A stretch of DNA of 64,000 nucleotides, taken from positions 1 to 64,000 of the forward strand of contig JAEWRE010000067.1 of NCBI GenBank assembly GCA_023460235.1, in the 5' to 3' direction. The notes beneath the pieces are model-generated. The model saw only the letters and a program-made list of their open reading frames with translations, ran no database searches and was not told the origin of the DNA. Positions within the stretch are counted from its first letter, which is position 1; the number at the start of each line of letters is the position of its first letter. The stretch comes from Bacillota bacterium. GTDB taxonomy: Bacteria > Bacillota > Clostridia > TANB77 > CAG-465. This document shows positions 7,991 to 15,208 of this stretch, one piece after another. A program made the translations under genes and the position numbers.

Positions 7991-8042
7991 CCTAAGTATA
8001 TATGACATTGTAAAGTCAAATAATATACTTAGGTGATTTTTT
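7991..8042 (+). promoter_or_regulatory. Hairpin that contains the ribosome site of the next gene; terminator-like
   Basis: CCTAAGTATAT (7991-8001) pairs perfectly with ATATACTTAGG (8023-8033). The right arm ends in AGG, part of AGGTGA, which is the only ribosome binding site for the ATG at 8043. The arm is followed by GATTTTTT. The structure could end xseB transcripts and also mask the ribosome site of any read-through mRNA. No separate promoter is visible for the downstream gene. Confidence 0.5.
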
Positions 8043-8243
8043 ATGAATAAAAAAAATAAAAATATGAAGTATAAAGAAAATGACAAAGTATCTTTAGAGC
8101 CAGATCTTGAACTTGAAAGAAAAATGGCAACTAGACAAGGAGATAGCGGCTATGATTTTGTTGTAAGAACATATCACTGGACATCACCTGATGAACAGAA
8201 GATTAAAACACAAGAAATTGAAGAAAAGACTAAAGATAAGTAA
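8043..8243 (+). CDS. Uncharacterised small charged protein (66 aa)
   Basis: I do not recognise it. It is short, soluble, highly charged (Lys/Glu-rich ends) and has a more conserved-looking core TRQGDSGYDFVVRTYHWTSP. There is no membrane segment or cysteine. AGGTGA lies 6 bp upstream of the ATG, within a hairpin. A perfect terminator follows, which supports a real gene. It is downstream of xseB and may be expressed by read-through. Confidence 0.6.
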   Translation: MNKKNKNMKYKENDKVSLEPDLELERKMATRQGDSGYDFVVRTYHWTSPDEQKIKTQEIEEKTKDK

Positions 8244-8252
8244 AAATAAAAA

Positions 8253-8290
8253 AAGATGTCTAAATTAATCATTTAGGCATCTTTTCTTTA
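8253..8290. terminator. Bidirectional Rho-independent terminator
   Basis: AAGATGTCTAAAT (8253-8265) pairs with ATTTAGGCATCTT (8271-8283), with T runs on both outer sides. It can serve the small gene on the left and the HIT gene on the minus strand. Confidence 0.85.
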
Positions 8291-8309
8291 AACATAGATA
8301 ATCTACATA

Positions 8310-8816
8310 TTATAATATTAAATCTTTCATTCTTATTTTGTACAATTCTACAGTTTCAATATAATCTGTAATAATTCCTTCTTCTTTTGCAAAATTATTG
8401 AACCCTATTGTATCACCTTTTAGTCTTGGAAATAATTGAAAATGCAAGTGATTTCTTTTACCATCACATATTGTACATAAATATACTTTTTCAGCACCAA
8501 GAATTTCTTTGTGAAGCTTTATAATTTCATTTGCTATTTTTAGTATGTGTGTACCAAGTTCAATTGGCATTTCAGATATATCCTCATAATGTTCTTTGGA
8601 TACTATTATTGTATGGCCAGTGGCTTTAGGATATTTTTCAAATTGGCATCTAACTTTTGAATCTTCATAAAAAATTAATCCTTCATCAGGAAAAATATCA
8701 CCAGTAATAAAATTACGGCAAGAAAAGCATATCCCTTCATTTTGCAATTTTTTTATCATAGCTGCTCTTTGATTTAAACCTTCTTTATCTTCTTTTGATA
8801 ATTGTTTAACGTACAT
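8310..8816 (-). CDS. HIT-domain protein with an HxHxQ active-site motif
   Basis: A 168-residue protein. An N-terminal CFSC may bind metal. The core KATGHTIIVSKEHYEDISEM and the motif NHLHFQLFPR identify the histidine-triad superfamily. The third residue of the triad is Gln (H-x-H-x-Q), as in the GalT/Ap4A phosphorylase branch, not His as in classic HIT hydrolases, so a nucleotidyl-transfer or phosphorylase-type reaction is possible. The substrate is unknown. The start at 8816 follows AAAGGAGAAAAA; the longer frame to 8858 overlaps the predicted 5' leader. It has its own strong promoter at 8874-8902. Confidence 0.85.
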   Translation of the reverse strand: MYVKQLSKEDKEGLNQRAAMIKKLQNEGICFSCRNFITGDIFPDEGLIFYEDSKVRCQFEKYPKATGHTIIVSKEHYEDISEMPIELGTHILKIANEIIKLHKEILGAEKVYLCTICDGKRNHLHFQLFPRLKGDTIGFNNFAKEEGIITDYIETVELYKIRMKDLIL

Positions 8817-8848
8817 TTTTTCTCCTTTATAAGTTAATATATGAAAAT

Positions 8849-8870
8849 ATGTATACATGTATACATGTAT
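8849..8870. repeat. Tandem 8-bp self-complementary repeat, candidate operator of the HIT gene
   Basis: ATGTATAC is repeated 2.75 times (ATGTATACATGTATACATGTAT as the full 22-bp stretch). Each unit overlaps palindromes, for example the 18-bp perfect palindrome at 8853-8870. It lies just downstream of the -10 element (8874-8879) of the minus-strand HIT promoter, at the transcription start and early leader, a typical repressor position. Confidence 0.55.
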
Positions 8871-8873
8871 TTA

Positions 8874-8902
8874 ATTATATCATAGTATAAACATACTTTC
8901 AA
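8874..8902 (-). promoter_or_regulatory. Promoter of the HIT gene
   Basis: On the minus strand TTGAAA (8902-8897), a 17-bp spacer and TATAAT (8879-8874) give a near-consensus vegetative promoter. Confidence 0.8.
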
Positions 8903-8923
8903 TATTAGATGTTTTAATGTTAA

Positions 8924-8959
8924 TAAAAAAGAACTAGTAATTTTAAAAATACTAGTTCT
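8924..8959 (-). terminator. Rho-independent terminator of the minus-strand membrane gene
   Basis: TACTAGTTCT and AGAACTAGTA (8930-8939 and 8950-8959) form a 10-bp stem. On the minus strand it is followed by a run of T (8929-8924). It lies 20 bp beyond the stop of the gene at 8979. Confidence 0.85.
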
Positions 8960-8978
8960 ATGAAGTTAAATAATAGCA

Positions 8979-9716
8979 TTAAAATGAAATATTATCTTCA
9001 ACAATGGAAATTACTAATGTAGAAAAGATTAAGTAAATTGGTAAAATTAAAAAACTTAAAATTCCAAATAAATTAAAAGTAAAAAATATTATTGATCCCC
9101 ATACTAAAATATGAGATACTGGTACATAATACACAAATAATTTAATGAATTTATATTTGCTGCATATATTCATTATCTTATCATATCTTTTGGTAATGTA
9201 TAGTGGATAGTAAAGCTTCATTGAAAAGTAATTAATAATAAATATCCCATTAACAAAAAGAAATAAAAATATAAAATTTAAGTCCTTCAGCAAAATAAGC
9301 AATATAATTGAACCTATAAATGTTAGAAGTATAGCTGCGTATAACTTAATTTCGTCGATATTATAACTGCGTTCATAATTATTCTTTTTTATATCTCTTG
9401 AAATTAATATTGCTGATGCTATAAAATAAATTATTATAATTAAAATATCAGCTATCAACAAATATAATAAATTTGTGTTAAATATGCTTTTGGATATTAG
9501 AGAAAATAAAATAAGAGCATTGAAAAAAATAACTGAAAAACCACAGTCCTCAAAATCAAAAACTGAAAAACTTTCAAATAAATCAGATATCCACCATTTA
9601 AAACTAAACTTATCTGGTCTATAATCATTGTTATTAACTAGTTTTTCAAGTAAGTCATCTACATTATTACTGTCCTTTTTTTCTTGATAATTATTAAATG
9701 ATTTTTCACCGCTCAT
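8979..9716 (-). CDS. Uncharacterised multi-pass membrane protein
   Basis: A 245-residue protein I do not recognise. The first 60 residues are hydrophilic (Lys, Asn, Asp-rich), then five or six membrane segments follow at about 63-82, 87-107, 127-146, 148-168, 196-217 and 219-240. The layout suggests a cytoplasmic N-terminus and a compact membrane domain, somewhat like YIP1-type proteins, but no signature supports a name. The start at 9716 follows AAGGAGGTATTAT. Monocistronic with its own terminator; the gene lies between the HIT gene and the ribosomal operon. Confidence 0.75.
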   Translation of the reverse strand: MSGEKSFNNYQEKKDSNNVDDLLEKLVNNNDYRPDKFSFKWWISDLFESFSVFDFEDCGFSVIFFNALILFSLISKSIFNTNLLYLLIADILIIIIYFIASAILISRDIKKNNYERSYNIDEIKLYAAILLTFIGSIILLILLKDLNFIFLFLFVNGIFIINYFSMKLYYPLYITKRYDKIMNICSKYKFIKLFVYYVPVSHILVWGSIIFFTFNLFGILSFLILPIYLIFSTLVISIVEDNISF

Positions 9717-9933
9717 ATAATACCTCCTTGTCAAATATAAAATTATTTATATAGATACGAGTTAATTATAATATGAAGTATATGCCAAATTTTATATAAA
9801 GTCAATAGAAAAATAAAATCAGTGTATTTAATATTAATTTTAAAATATTTATTCTAAAATTTATATTAAAAGTGATATTATTACTAAATAATAATAGATA
9901 TAAGCTTTTTTTCAAAAAGAACAAGCTTTTTTG

Positions 9934-9962
9934 TTGACATTAGTAAAAATCTATGGTAAAAT
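9934..9962 (+). promoter_or_regulatory. Promoter of the rpmG-secE-nusG-ribosomal operon
   Basis: TTGACA at 9934-9939, a 17-bp spacer and TAAAAT at 9957-9962. It sits 41 bp upstream of rpmG. Confidence 0.75.
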
Positions 9963-10002
9963 AATTTAGCATACATGATTGATAACGTGGAGGTGTTTTT
10001 TT

Positions 10003-10152
10003 ATGAGAGAAAATTTAACAATGGCATGCACAGAATGCAAACAAAGAAATTATGAAACTGAAAAAAATAAGAGAAATAATCCTGACAGAATTGAAAATAG
10101 AAAGTTCTGTAAATTTTGTGGAAAACATACTATTCACAAGGAAACAAAATAA
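10003..10152 (+). CDS. rpmG: 50S ribosomal protein L33
   Basis: A 49-residue protein, MRENLTMACTECKQRNYETE then NNPDRIENRKFCKFCGKHT and IHKETK. The paired CxxC motifs (CTEC and CKFC) are intact, marking the zinc-binding form of L33. Start after GTGGAGGTG. First gene of the operon leading to secE and nusG, as in many Firmicutes. Confidence 0.97.
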   Translation: MRENLTMACTECKQRNYETEKNKRNNPDRIENRKFCKFCGKHTIHKETK

Positions 10153-10170
10153 AAAAGGAGTGGCTTATAA

Positions 10171-10368
10171 ATGGCTAAGGGATTTTTTAAAGGTGTCAGA
10201 TCAGAACTAAAGAAAGTAGTATGGCCTACAAAGAATCAGTTAATTAATAATACAATGCTTGTCCTTTTATTAGTAGTTGCATTTAGTGTGATTATTTTAG
10301 GATTTGATCTTTTTGTAAAATTTTTTGATGAAAAATTATGGAATTTTATTGGTTCTAAAATAGGATAA
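10171..10368 (+). CDS. secE: Preprotein translocase subunit SecE
   Basis: A 65-residue protein with GFFKGVRSELKKVVWPTKNQ, the conserved amphipathic helix of SecE, and a single membrane segment (about 31-50). It stabilises SecY in the SecYEG channel. AAAAAGGAG precedes the start. It lies between rpmG and nusG, the canonical position. Confidence 0.96.
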   Translation: MAKGFFKGVRSELKKVVWPTKNQLINNTMLVLLLVVAFSVIILGFDLFVKFFDEKLWNFIGSKIG

Positions 10369-10393
10369 TGCTAACATAAAGGAGTTGAGAATT

Positions 10394-10942
10394 GTGGAAA
10401 ATGAAAATACTGGAGTAGATGAGAACATCACAAAGGAACCACATTGGTATGTTGTATATACTTATTCTGGTTATGAGAATAAGGTAAAGGCAACTCTAGA
10501 AAAGATAGTTGAAAATAGAGGACTAAAGGATAAAATTTCTGAAGTCATTATTCCGATGGAAGAAGAAATTGAAATTAAAGATGGTAAACAAAAATCATCA
10601 ATTAAGAAAGTTTTTCCAGGTTATGTTTTGGTTAAAATGATAATGGAAGATGAGACTTGGTACGTTGTAAAAAGTATCAAGGGTGTATTTAATTTTGTAG
10701 GAGTTGGTGAGAAACCATTACCACTTACAGAAAAAGAAATGCAATCTCTTGGAATTGATGAGATTATAAGTCTTGATTTTGAAGTTGGGGACAGTGTTAG
10801 AATAATTACTGAACCTTTCTATAATTATCCTGCAGTTGTTGAGGAAATATTTAAAGATAAAAGAAGAATTAAAGTTAAAGTTTCAATGTTTGGAAGAGAA
10901 ACTACAGTTGATCTTGAGTTTAATCAAGTTCAAAGAATATAA
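10394..10942 (+). CDS. nusG: Transcription termination/antitermination protein NusG
   Basis: A 182-residue protein. The NGN domain starts with HWYVVYTYSGYENKVKATLE and includes FPGYVLVKM; the C-terminal KOW domain carries VGDSVRIITEPFYNYPA and ends FNQVQRI. It couples RNA polymerase to ribosomes or Rho. The GTG at 10394 is chosen because AAAGGAG (10378-10384) is 9 bp upstream; the TTG at 10385 touches the ribosome site. Confidence 0.96.
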   Translation: MENENTGVDENITKEPHWYVVYTYSGYENKVKATLEKIVENRGLKDKISEVIIPMEEEIEIKDGKQKSSIKKVFPGYVLVKMIMEDETWYVVKSIKGVFNFVGVGEKPLPLTEKEMQSLGIDEIISLDFEVGDSVRIITEPFYNYPAVVEEIFKDKRRIKVKVSMFGRETTVDLEFNQVQRI

Positions 10943-10992
10943 TTTTAGAATACTATATATCTTAATAATCCTATTTTAAGGAGGTGAAAATG

Positions 10993-11421
10993 ATGGCAGA
11001 GAAAAAGGTAACTCATGTTGTAAAATTACAAATTCAAGCTGGTAAAGCTAATCCAGCACCACCAGTAGGACCAGCTCTTGGACCAACTGGAATAAATATT
11101 ATGCAATTTTGTAAAGACTTCAATGAAAAAACTGCAAAAGATGCAGGAATGGTATTCCCAGTTATACTTACAGTATATTCTGATAAAACATTTGAATATG
11201 TTTTAAAAACACCACCAGCAGCTATATTATTAAAACAAGCAGCTAAAATTGAGAGAGCTTCTAGCAAACCACACAAAGAAAAAGTTGGTAAAGTAACAGT
11301 TGCTCAAGTTGAAGAAATCGCAAAAGCAAAAATGCAAGACCTTAATGCATCATCTTTAGAGTCTGCAGTATCTATAATCAAAGGTACAGCTAGATCAATG
11401 GGGATTGAAGTAATAGGCTAA
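10993..11421 (+). CDS. rplK: 50S ribosomal protein L11
   Basis: A 142-residue protein with KLQIQAGKANPAPPVGPALG, GINIMQFCKDFN and KPHKEKVGKVT, the standard L11 signatures of the GTPase-associated centre. The start at 10993 (MAEKKV) is 8 bp after AAGGAGG. It is followed by rplA. Confidence 0.97.
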   Translation: MAEKKVTHVVKLQIQAGKANPAPPVGPALGPTGINIMQFCKDFNEKTAKDAGMVFPVILTVYSDKTFEYVLKTPPAAILLKQAAKIERASSKPHKEKVGKVTVAQVEEIAKAKMQDLNASSLESAVSIIKGTARSMGIEVIG

Positions 11422-11472
11422 TAATGGGAGAATTATTTATTAATTCGCTAAAACCAAAGGAGGGAAGAAGAA

Positions 11473-12153
11473 ATGAGTAAGAGAATGCAAGAAGCTGCTA
11501 AATTAGTAGAAAAAGGTAAACTTTATGATGCTAAGGAAGCAATTGAAATAGCTCTAAGTGCTGCAAAAGCTAAGTTTGATGAAACTTTAGAAATGCACAT
11601 TAAACTTGGAGTTGATTCTAAACAAGCTGATCAACAAGTAAGAGGAGTTATGGTATTACCTAATGGTACTGGTAAAACTAAAAAAGTTTTAGTTTTAGCA
11701 AAGGGTGAAAAAGCTGATCAAGCAAAAGCAGCAGGTGCTGATTTTGTTGGTGATGATGACATGATACAAAAAATCCAATCAGAAAACTGGTTTGAATATG
11801 ATGTAATTGTTGCAACACCAGATATGATGGCTTCACTAGGAAGAATTGCTAAGGTACTTGGACCAAAAGGTCTTATGCCAAACCCTAAATCTGGAACAGT
11901 TACAATGGATGTTGCTAAAGCTGTATCAGAAATTAAAGCTGGTAAAATTGAATATAGATTAGACAAAAATAACATTATCCATTGTCCAATTGGTAAAGTA
12001 TCATTTGGTTATGATAAGTTAAGAGAAAACTATGACGCTTTACTTGAAACAATAGTAAAAGCAAAACCAGCTGCAGCTAAAGGAACATACTTAAGATCAA
12101 TTGCTGTGTCAACAACAATGGGTCCTGGAATAAAAATAAGCCCAAGACAGTAG
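11473..12153 (+). CDS. rplA: 50S ribosomal protein L1
   Basis: A 226-residue protein with GKLYDAKEAIEIALSAAKAKF, GTGKTKKVLVLAKGEK, LGPKGLMPNPKSGTV and AAKGTYLRSIAVSTTMGPG. L1 forms the mobile L1 stalk at the E site and represses its own operon in many bacteria. Start after AAAGGAGGGAAGAAG. Confidence 0.97.
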   Translation: MSKRMQEAAKLVEKGKLYDAKEAIEIALSAAKAKFDETLEMHIKLGVDSKQADQQVRGVMVLPNGTGKTKKVLVLAKGEKADQAKAAGADFVGDDDMIQKIQSENWFEYDVIVATPDMMASLGRIAKVLGPKGLMPNPKSGTVTMDVAKAVSEIKAGKIEYRLDKNNIIHCPIGKVSFGYDKLRENYDALLETIVKAKPAAAKGTYLRSIAVSTTMGPGIKISPRQ

Positions 12154-12271
12154 GTGGAGTAATTCCATAATTCCTACCGAGGTAAAAAATTTAAATGAGA
12201 ACGGTATAAATTATACAAGTTTTTGTTTGATATTTACTTTGGTAGATGTCAGGCAAAAACTTTTTATATTT
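12154..12271 (+). ncRNA. Ribosomal L10 leader with attenuator
   Basis: The 137-bp rplA-rplJ gap has the features of the L10(L12)4-binding leader: CCTACCGAGGTAAAA near 12173 and TTTGGTAGATGTCAGGC near 12238, with CTACC pairing to GGTAG. AAGTTTTTG (12217-12225) also pairs with CAAAAACTT (12254-12262), followed by a T run, which forms an intrinsic terminator. Excess L10-L12 bound to the leader would favour termination before rplJ-rplL. Confidence 0.8.
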
Positions 12272-12290
12272 TAAGGAGGTGTCGTAAAAA

Positions 12291-12791
12291 GTGCCAAGTG
12301 CAAAAGTATTAAAGCAAAAAAAAGATCAAGTAAGTGAATTATCTGAAAAATTTAAAAAAGCTAAAATGGTAGTATTCACTGAATATAGAGGTATATCTGT
12401 TGAAGATGATACTAAATTACGTTCAACTGTAAGAGGAGCTGGGGACGAATACATGGTAGTTAAAAATTCTACAATTTCTTATGCTGTTAAAGAAGCAGGA
12501 ATTGAAGGAGTTGAAACTTTCGAAGGTCCTACAGCAGTAGTTATAGGTTATGAAGATTATGTTTCACCTGCAAAATCAGTAAATGATTATGCTAAGGGAC
12601 ATGATTTCTATAAAATTAAAGCTGGTATAATGGATGGAAAAGCAATTTCTGACGTTGAAGTTAAGAAACTTGCAAATCTACCATCAAGAGATACATTATA
12701 TGCTATGGTTGCATCTGCATTACTTGGAAATATCCGTAATCTTGCAGTAGTTCTAGACCAAGCAAGACAAAAACAAGAAGAAAACGCTTAA
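12291..12791 (+). CDS. rplJ: 50S ribosomal protein L10
   Basis: A 166-residue protein. GTG start after TTAAGGAGGTG, then PSAKVLKQKKDQVSELSEKF, the family core VVFTEYRGISVEDDTKLRST and the LPSRDTLYAMVASALLGNIR C-terminal region that binds L7/L12. It is autoregulated through the leader at 12154-12271 and forms the ribosomal stalk base. Confidence 0.97.
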   Translation: MPSAKVLKQKKDQVSELSEKFKKAKMVVFTEYRGISVEDDTKLRSTVRGAGDEYMVVKNSTISYAVKEAGIEGVETFEGPTAVVIGYEDYVSPAKSVNDYAKGHDFYKIKAGIMDGKAISDVEVKKLANLPSRDTLYAMVASALLGNIRNLAVVLDQARQKQEENA

Positions 12792-12824
12792 GTTTTGAAA
12801 TAATTGAAAATGGAGGATTTAAAA

Positions 12825-13193
12825 ATGGAAAAAATAGAAAAATTAATCGAAGAAATTGAAAAATTAACAGTAATCGAATTAGCTGATTTAGTAAAAGCTA
12901 TCGAAGAAAAATTTGGAGTAAGCGCTGCTGCTGCAGTTGTTGCTGCTGGTCCAGCTGCTGGTGCTGCCGCAGTTGAAGAAAAAACTGAATTCAACGTTGT
13001 ATTAAAAGACGCTGGAGCTACTAAAATAGCTGTAATAAAAGTTGTTAGAGAAGCTACTGGTTTAGGTCTTAAAGAAGCTAAAGATTTAGTTGATACTGCA
13101 CCTCAAACAGTTAAAGAAAATATGCCTAAAGAAGATGCAGAAAAGCTTGTTGAAGCTTTAAAAACTGCTGGTGCTATGGCTGAATTAGTTTAA
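12825..13193 (+). CDS. rplL: 50S ribosomal protein L7/L12
   Basis: A 122-residue protein: N-terminal dimerisation helix pair, an Ala-rich hinge (AAAAVVAAGPAAGAAAVEEK), and the C-terminal domain EFNVVLKDAGATKIAVIKVV with REATGLGLKEAKDLVDTAPQ. It recruits translation GTPases. The start at 12825 follows GGAGG (12812-12816); the TTG at 12804 is upstream of that site. Last gene of the operon. Confidence 0.97.
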   Translation: MEKIEKLIEEIEKLTVIELADLVKAIEEKFGVSAAAAVVAAGPAAGAAAVEEKTEFNVVLKDAGATKIAVIKVVREATGLGLKEAKDLVDTAPQTVKENMPKEDAEKLVEALKTAGAMAELV

Positions 13194-13211
13194 TTTTAAA
13201 CTAACATAAAA

Positions 13212-13249
13212 AATAATGGGTAGAATATATTCTACCCATTATTTTTTTA
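13212..13249 (+). terminator. Rho-independent terminator of the ribosomal operon
   Basis: AATAATGGGTAGA (13212-13224) pairs perfectly with TCTACCCATTATT (13231-13243), followed by seven T. Confidence 0.9.
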
Positions 13250-13278
13250 TATAAATTTAATTTAGTATATAATTATTA

Positions 13279-13827
13279 TTAAATATTCTCTTCATCATAT
13301 GGAAGAAAAATTCCTTTGAAGCTTAATATATGTTTGAAGAAATCAAATTTATCATCATAATCATAAATGAAAGAACTTATTCTATTTAAAGTTTCTTCAA
13401 CAGCAGGATAAATAGCTTTTATTGAATCATATTGAAGCATACCATCATGTGTCAAGAATTCTGGCAGTGCTTTTAAAACTTCAAATAAAAACTTAATATT
13501 TTCACTATAATATAGATCATTAAACATAAAATAATTGCAGCTACTGTTAGATTTTGCTTCAAGGTTAGATTTAAAACTTTTAATAAACTGAATTATCAAA
13601 TTATTTTTTTCACTTGATGTTATTTTATTGTTAGAAATAAATTCTTGAACTGCACTTGAATATGCATTTGTAACTTCTCTTATCTTATTTTCTGCTTCAC
13701 AATCTGAAACTGTAGTAATATCAGCATACTCACAAATGCCAAGTATTAACTTTTTTAGTTCATTAAAGCAAATCTCTTCCCTTAATAACCGTAATCTTCG
13801 TATAGATTTAATCTCTAAAATCTTCAT
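13279..13827 (-). CDS. Uncharacterised protein (182 aa)
   Basis: I do not recognise it. It is a soluble, predominantly helical protein of 182 residues with a basic N-terminus (MKILEIKSIRRLRLLREE), no membrane segment and no signal peptide, and two isolated cysteines in the first third (ICFNEL, GICEYA). The start follows AAGGAGGAGGAAT, a strong site. It has a near-consensus promoter at 13875-13903 and is monocistronic, divergent from ssrA. Confidence 0.7.
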   Translation of the reverse strand: MKILEIKSIRRLRLLREEICFNELKKLILGICEYADITTVSDCEAENKIREVTNAYSSAVQEFISNNKITSSEKNNLIIQFIKSFKSNLEAKSNSSCNYFMFNDLYYSENIKFLFEVLKALPEFLTHDGMLQYDSIKAIYPAVEETLNRISSFIYDYDDKFDFFKHILSFKGIFLPYDEENI

Positions 13828-13874
13828 ATTCCTCCTCCTTAATTATTTAAAGGTAAAAAGTCTATTTTTAGCAT

Positions 13875-13903
13875 ATTATAGCTCAGATAAACTCTAAAGT
13901 CAA
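13875..13903 (-). promoter_or_regulatory. Promoter of the 182-aa unknown gene
   Basis: On the minus strand TTGACT (13903-13898), a 17-bp spacer and TATAAT (13880-13875). Confidence 0.75.
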
Positions 13904-13951
13904 TAAATATTGTATATTTGCATTTAATATCTTTAAATATACATAATTATA

Positions 13952-13960
13952 TGGTATAAT
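13952..13960 (+). promoter_or_regulatory. Extended -10 promoter of ssrA
   Basis: TGGTATAAT at 13952-13960 is an extended -10 element (TGn-TATAAT). The -35 region (TTTAAA at 13932) is weak. The tmRNA 5' end is 11 bp downstream. Confidence 0.65.
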
Positions 13961-13970
13961 ATAAATGTAT

Positions 13971-14324
13971 GGGGGTGTAAGGTTTCGACAATTATTTTAC
14001 TCATATGATAAGCGAGTAGTGGATTCTCGTTGGCCACTATAAAAACGAGAAACTAAATTTAAACGCAGATAATAACGAATTTGCATTTGCTGCTTAATTG
14101 CGGCTTGTTCTATACAGTTTAGCTAGGAGGCTATATAGGGCATCATTTATTCTAGCACAACAAATTTAGCTAAAGATTGTAGGCTAGAGGGTAATTACAA
14201 TCATAATATATTACGTTTTTGTAAATGTAACAGTAGTATATTATTAATTTAACATTTACTACACTCGTAGAAAATTGTATGAAGGAATTTTTGGACGCGA
14301 GTTCAACTCTCGCCACCTCCACCA
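13971..14324 (+). ncRNA. ssrA: Transfer-messenger RNA (tmRNA)
   Basis: The 5' end GGGGGTGTAAGGTTTCGAC and the 3' end GAGTTCAACTCTCGCCACCT plus CCACCA are diagnostic. GGGGGTG (13971-13977) pairs with CACCTCC (14314-14320) as the tRNA-like acceptor stem. The resume codon is GCA at 14065 and the tag reads ADNNEFAFAA, stopping at TAA 14095-14097; with the Ala from the charged tRNA the tag is AADNNEFAFAA. It rescues stalled ribosomes with SmpB, which is not in the window. The tag ends in AFAA, not the common ALAA. Confidence 0.97.
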
Positions 14325-14351
14325 TTTTATTTTTGAAAATTATCATATATG

Positions 14352-14377
14352 AAAATATGCGTTTTGCATATTTTTTT
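14352..14377 (+). terminator. Rho-independent terminator of ssrA
   Basis: AAATATGC (14353-14360) pairs with GCATATTT (14366-14373), followed by T residues. Confidence 0.8.
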
Positions 14378-14444
14378 GCTATATGGTATAATTTTTTAAA
14401 AATTATACTACTCATGATTAATATTTAAAAATGGAGGTAATATA

Positions 14445-15053
14445 GTGGAAAATTCAAAAGTTATTACAATTTTAGATAATGAAAACTTTTTAAGGCAGGT
14501 TTCTTTTGATATTGATTTCGGCGATAAGGGTTTAGAAAATGACATTTCTTATATAGAAGAATTTTGTATAAAAAATGATGTTTTAGCAATGTCAGCAATA
14601 CAGATAGGAATACCAAAAAGGTTAATATATTTAAAGAATACAAATTTAGATATATTAAAAAAAATACAAACTGACAGCAAAACTGATGAGAATGAAAAAT
14701 ATAATGAAGCTAGAATTTTTATAAACCCTATAATTACTTCTAAAGAAGGATTAACTGAGTATTGGGAATCATGTGCTAGTTGTCCAGATAAGATATGTCA
14801 TGTAATGAGACCATATTCTTTAAATGTTGAGTATTATGATAAATTTGGCAATAAGTATTCTGAGAATTTAAGTGGTTTTGAGACTACCGTTTTAGCACAT
14901 GAAATAGATCATTTGGATGGTATATTACATATTGATATTGCAGATGAAATCCTTACAATGAAAAAAGAAGATAGAAAGATTTTTAGACAGACACATGGTT
15001 ATAATATAATTTTAAAAGATGGTAATTTTGAAGAATTAAAATTAAAAAGATAA
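14445..15053 (+). CDS. Divergent peptide deformylase-like protein
   Basis: A 202-residue protein. It keeps the three deformylase motifs in altered form: AMSAIQIGIPKR for the usual GxGxAAxQxG, WESCASCPD for EGCLSxP, and LAHEIDHLDG for HExDH. The metal ligands Cys, His and His and the catalytic Glu are present. A canonical def gene lies at 50205, so this is a second copy with possibly different substrates. GTG start after ATGGAGGTAATATA. It is monocistronic between terminators. Confidence 0.82.
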   Translation: MENSKVITILDNENFLRQVSFDIDFGDKGLENDISYIEEFCIKNDVLAMSAIQIGIPKRLIYLKNTNLDILKKIQTDSKTDENEKYNEARIFINPIITSKEGLTEYWESCASCPDKICHVMRPYSLNVEYYDKFGNKYSENLSGFETTVLAHEIDHLDGILHIDIADEILTMKKEDRKIFRQTHGYNIILKDGNFEELKLKR

Positions 15054-15062
15054 GCCAATAAG

Positions 15063-15092
15063 GGATATGCCATTTTTGCATATCTTTTATTA
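15063..15092 (+). terminator. Rho-independent terminator
   Basis: GATATGC (15064-15070) pairs with GCATATC (15078-15084), followed by TTTTATTAT. It ends the deformylase-like transcript. Confidence 0.65.
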
Positions 15093-15142
15093 TATATAGA
15101 TAGAATTTAATATAAAAGATAGTAAAAATATCTAATATATGA

Positions 15143-15148
15143 TATAAT
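15143..15148 (+). promoter_or_regulatory. Likely -10 element for radA-disA
   Basis: GATATAATG with TATAAT at 15143-15148, about 60 bp upstream of radA. No good -35 is visible. Confidence 0.4.
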
Positions 15149-15208
15149 GTGATTATATAATGAGTTAAAATTAAAGAAATAAAAATGAAATATAAGTTAG
15201 GTGATAGT

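Noticed and set aside
9901..9932. AAGCTT-based inverted repeat as terminator before rpmG
   Set aside because: The stem is short and bulged, and no plus-strand gene lies upstream to terminate.
14170..14415. Minus-strand 81-aa open frame
   Set aside because: It overlaps the tmRNA gene and has no ribosome site; it is a shadow of the RNA.
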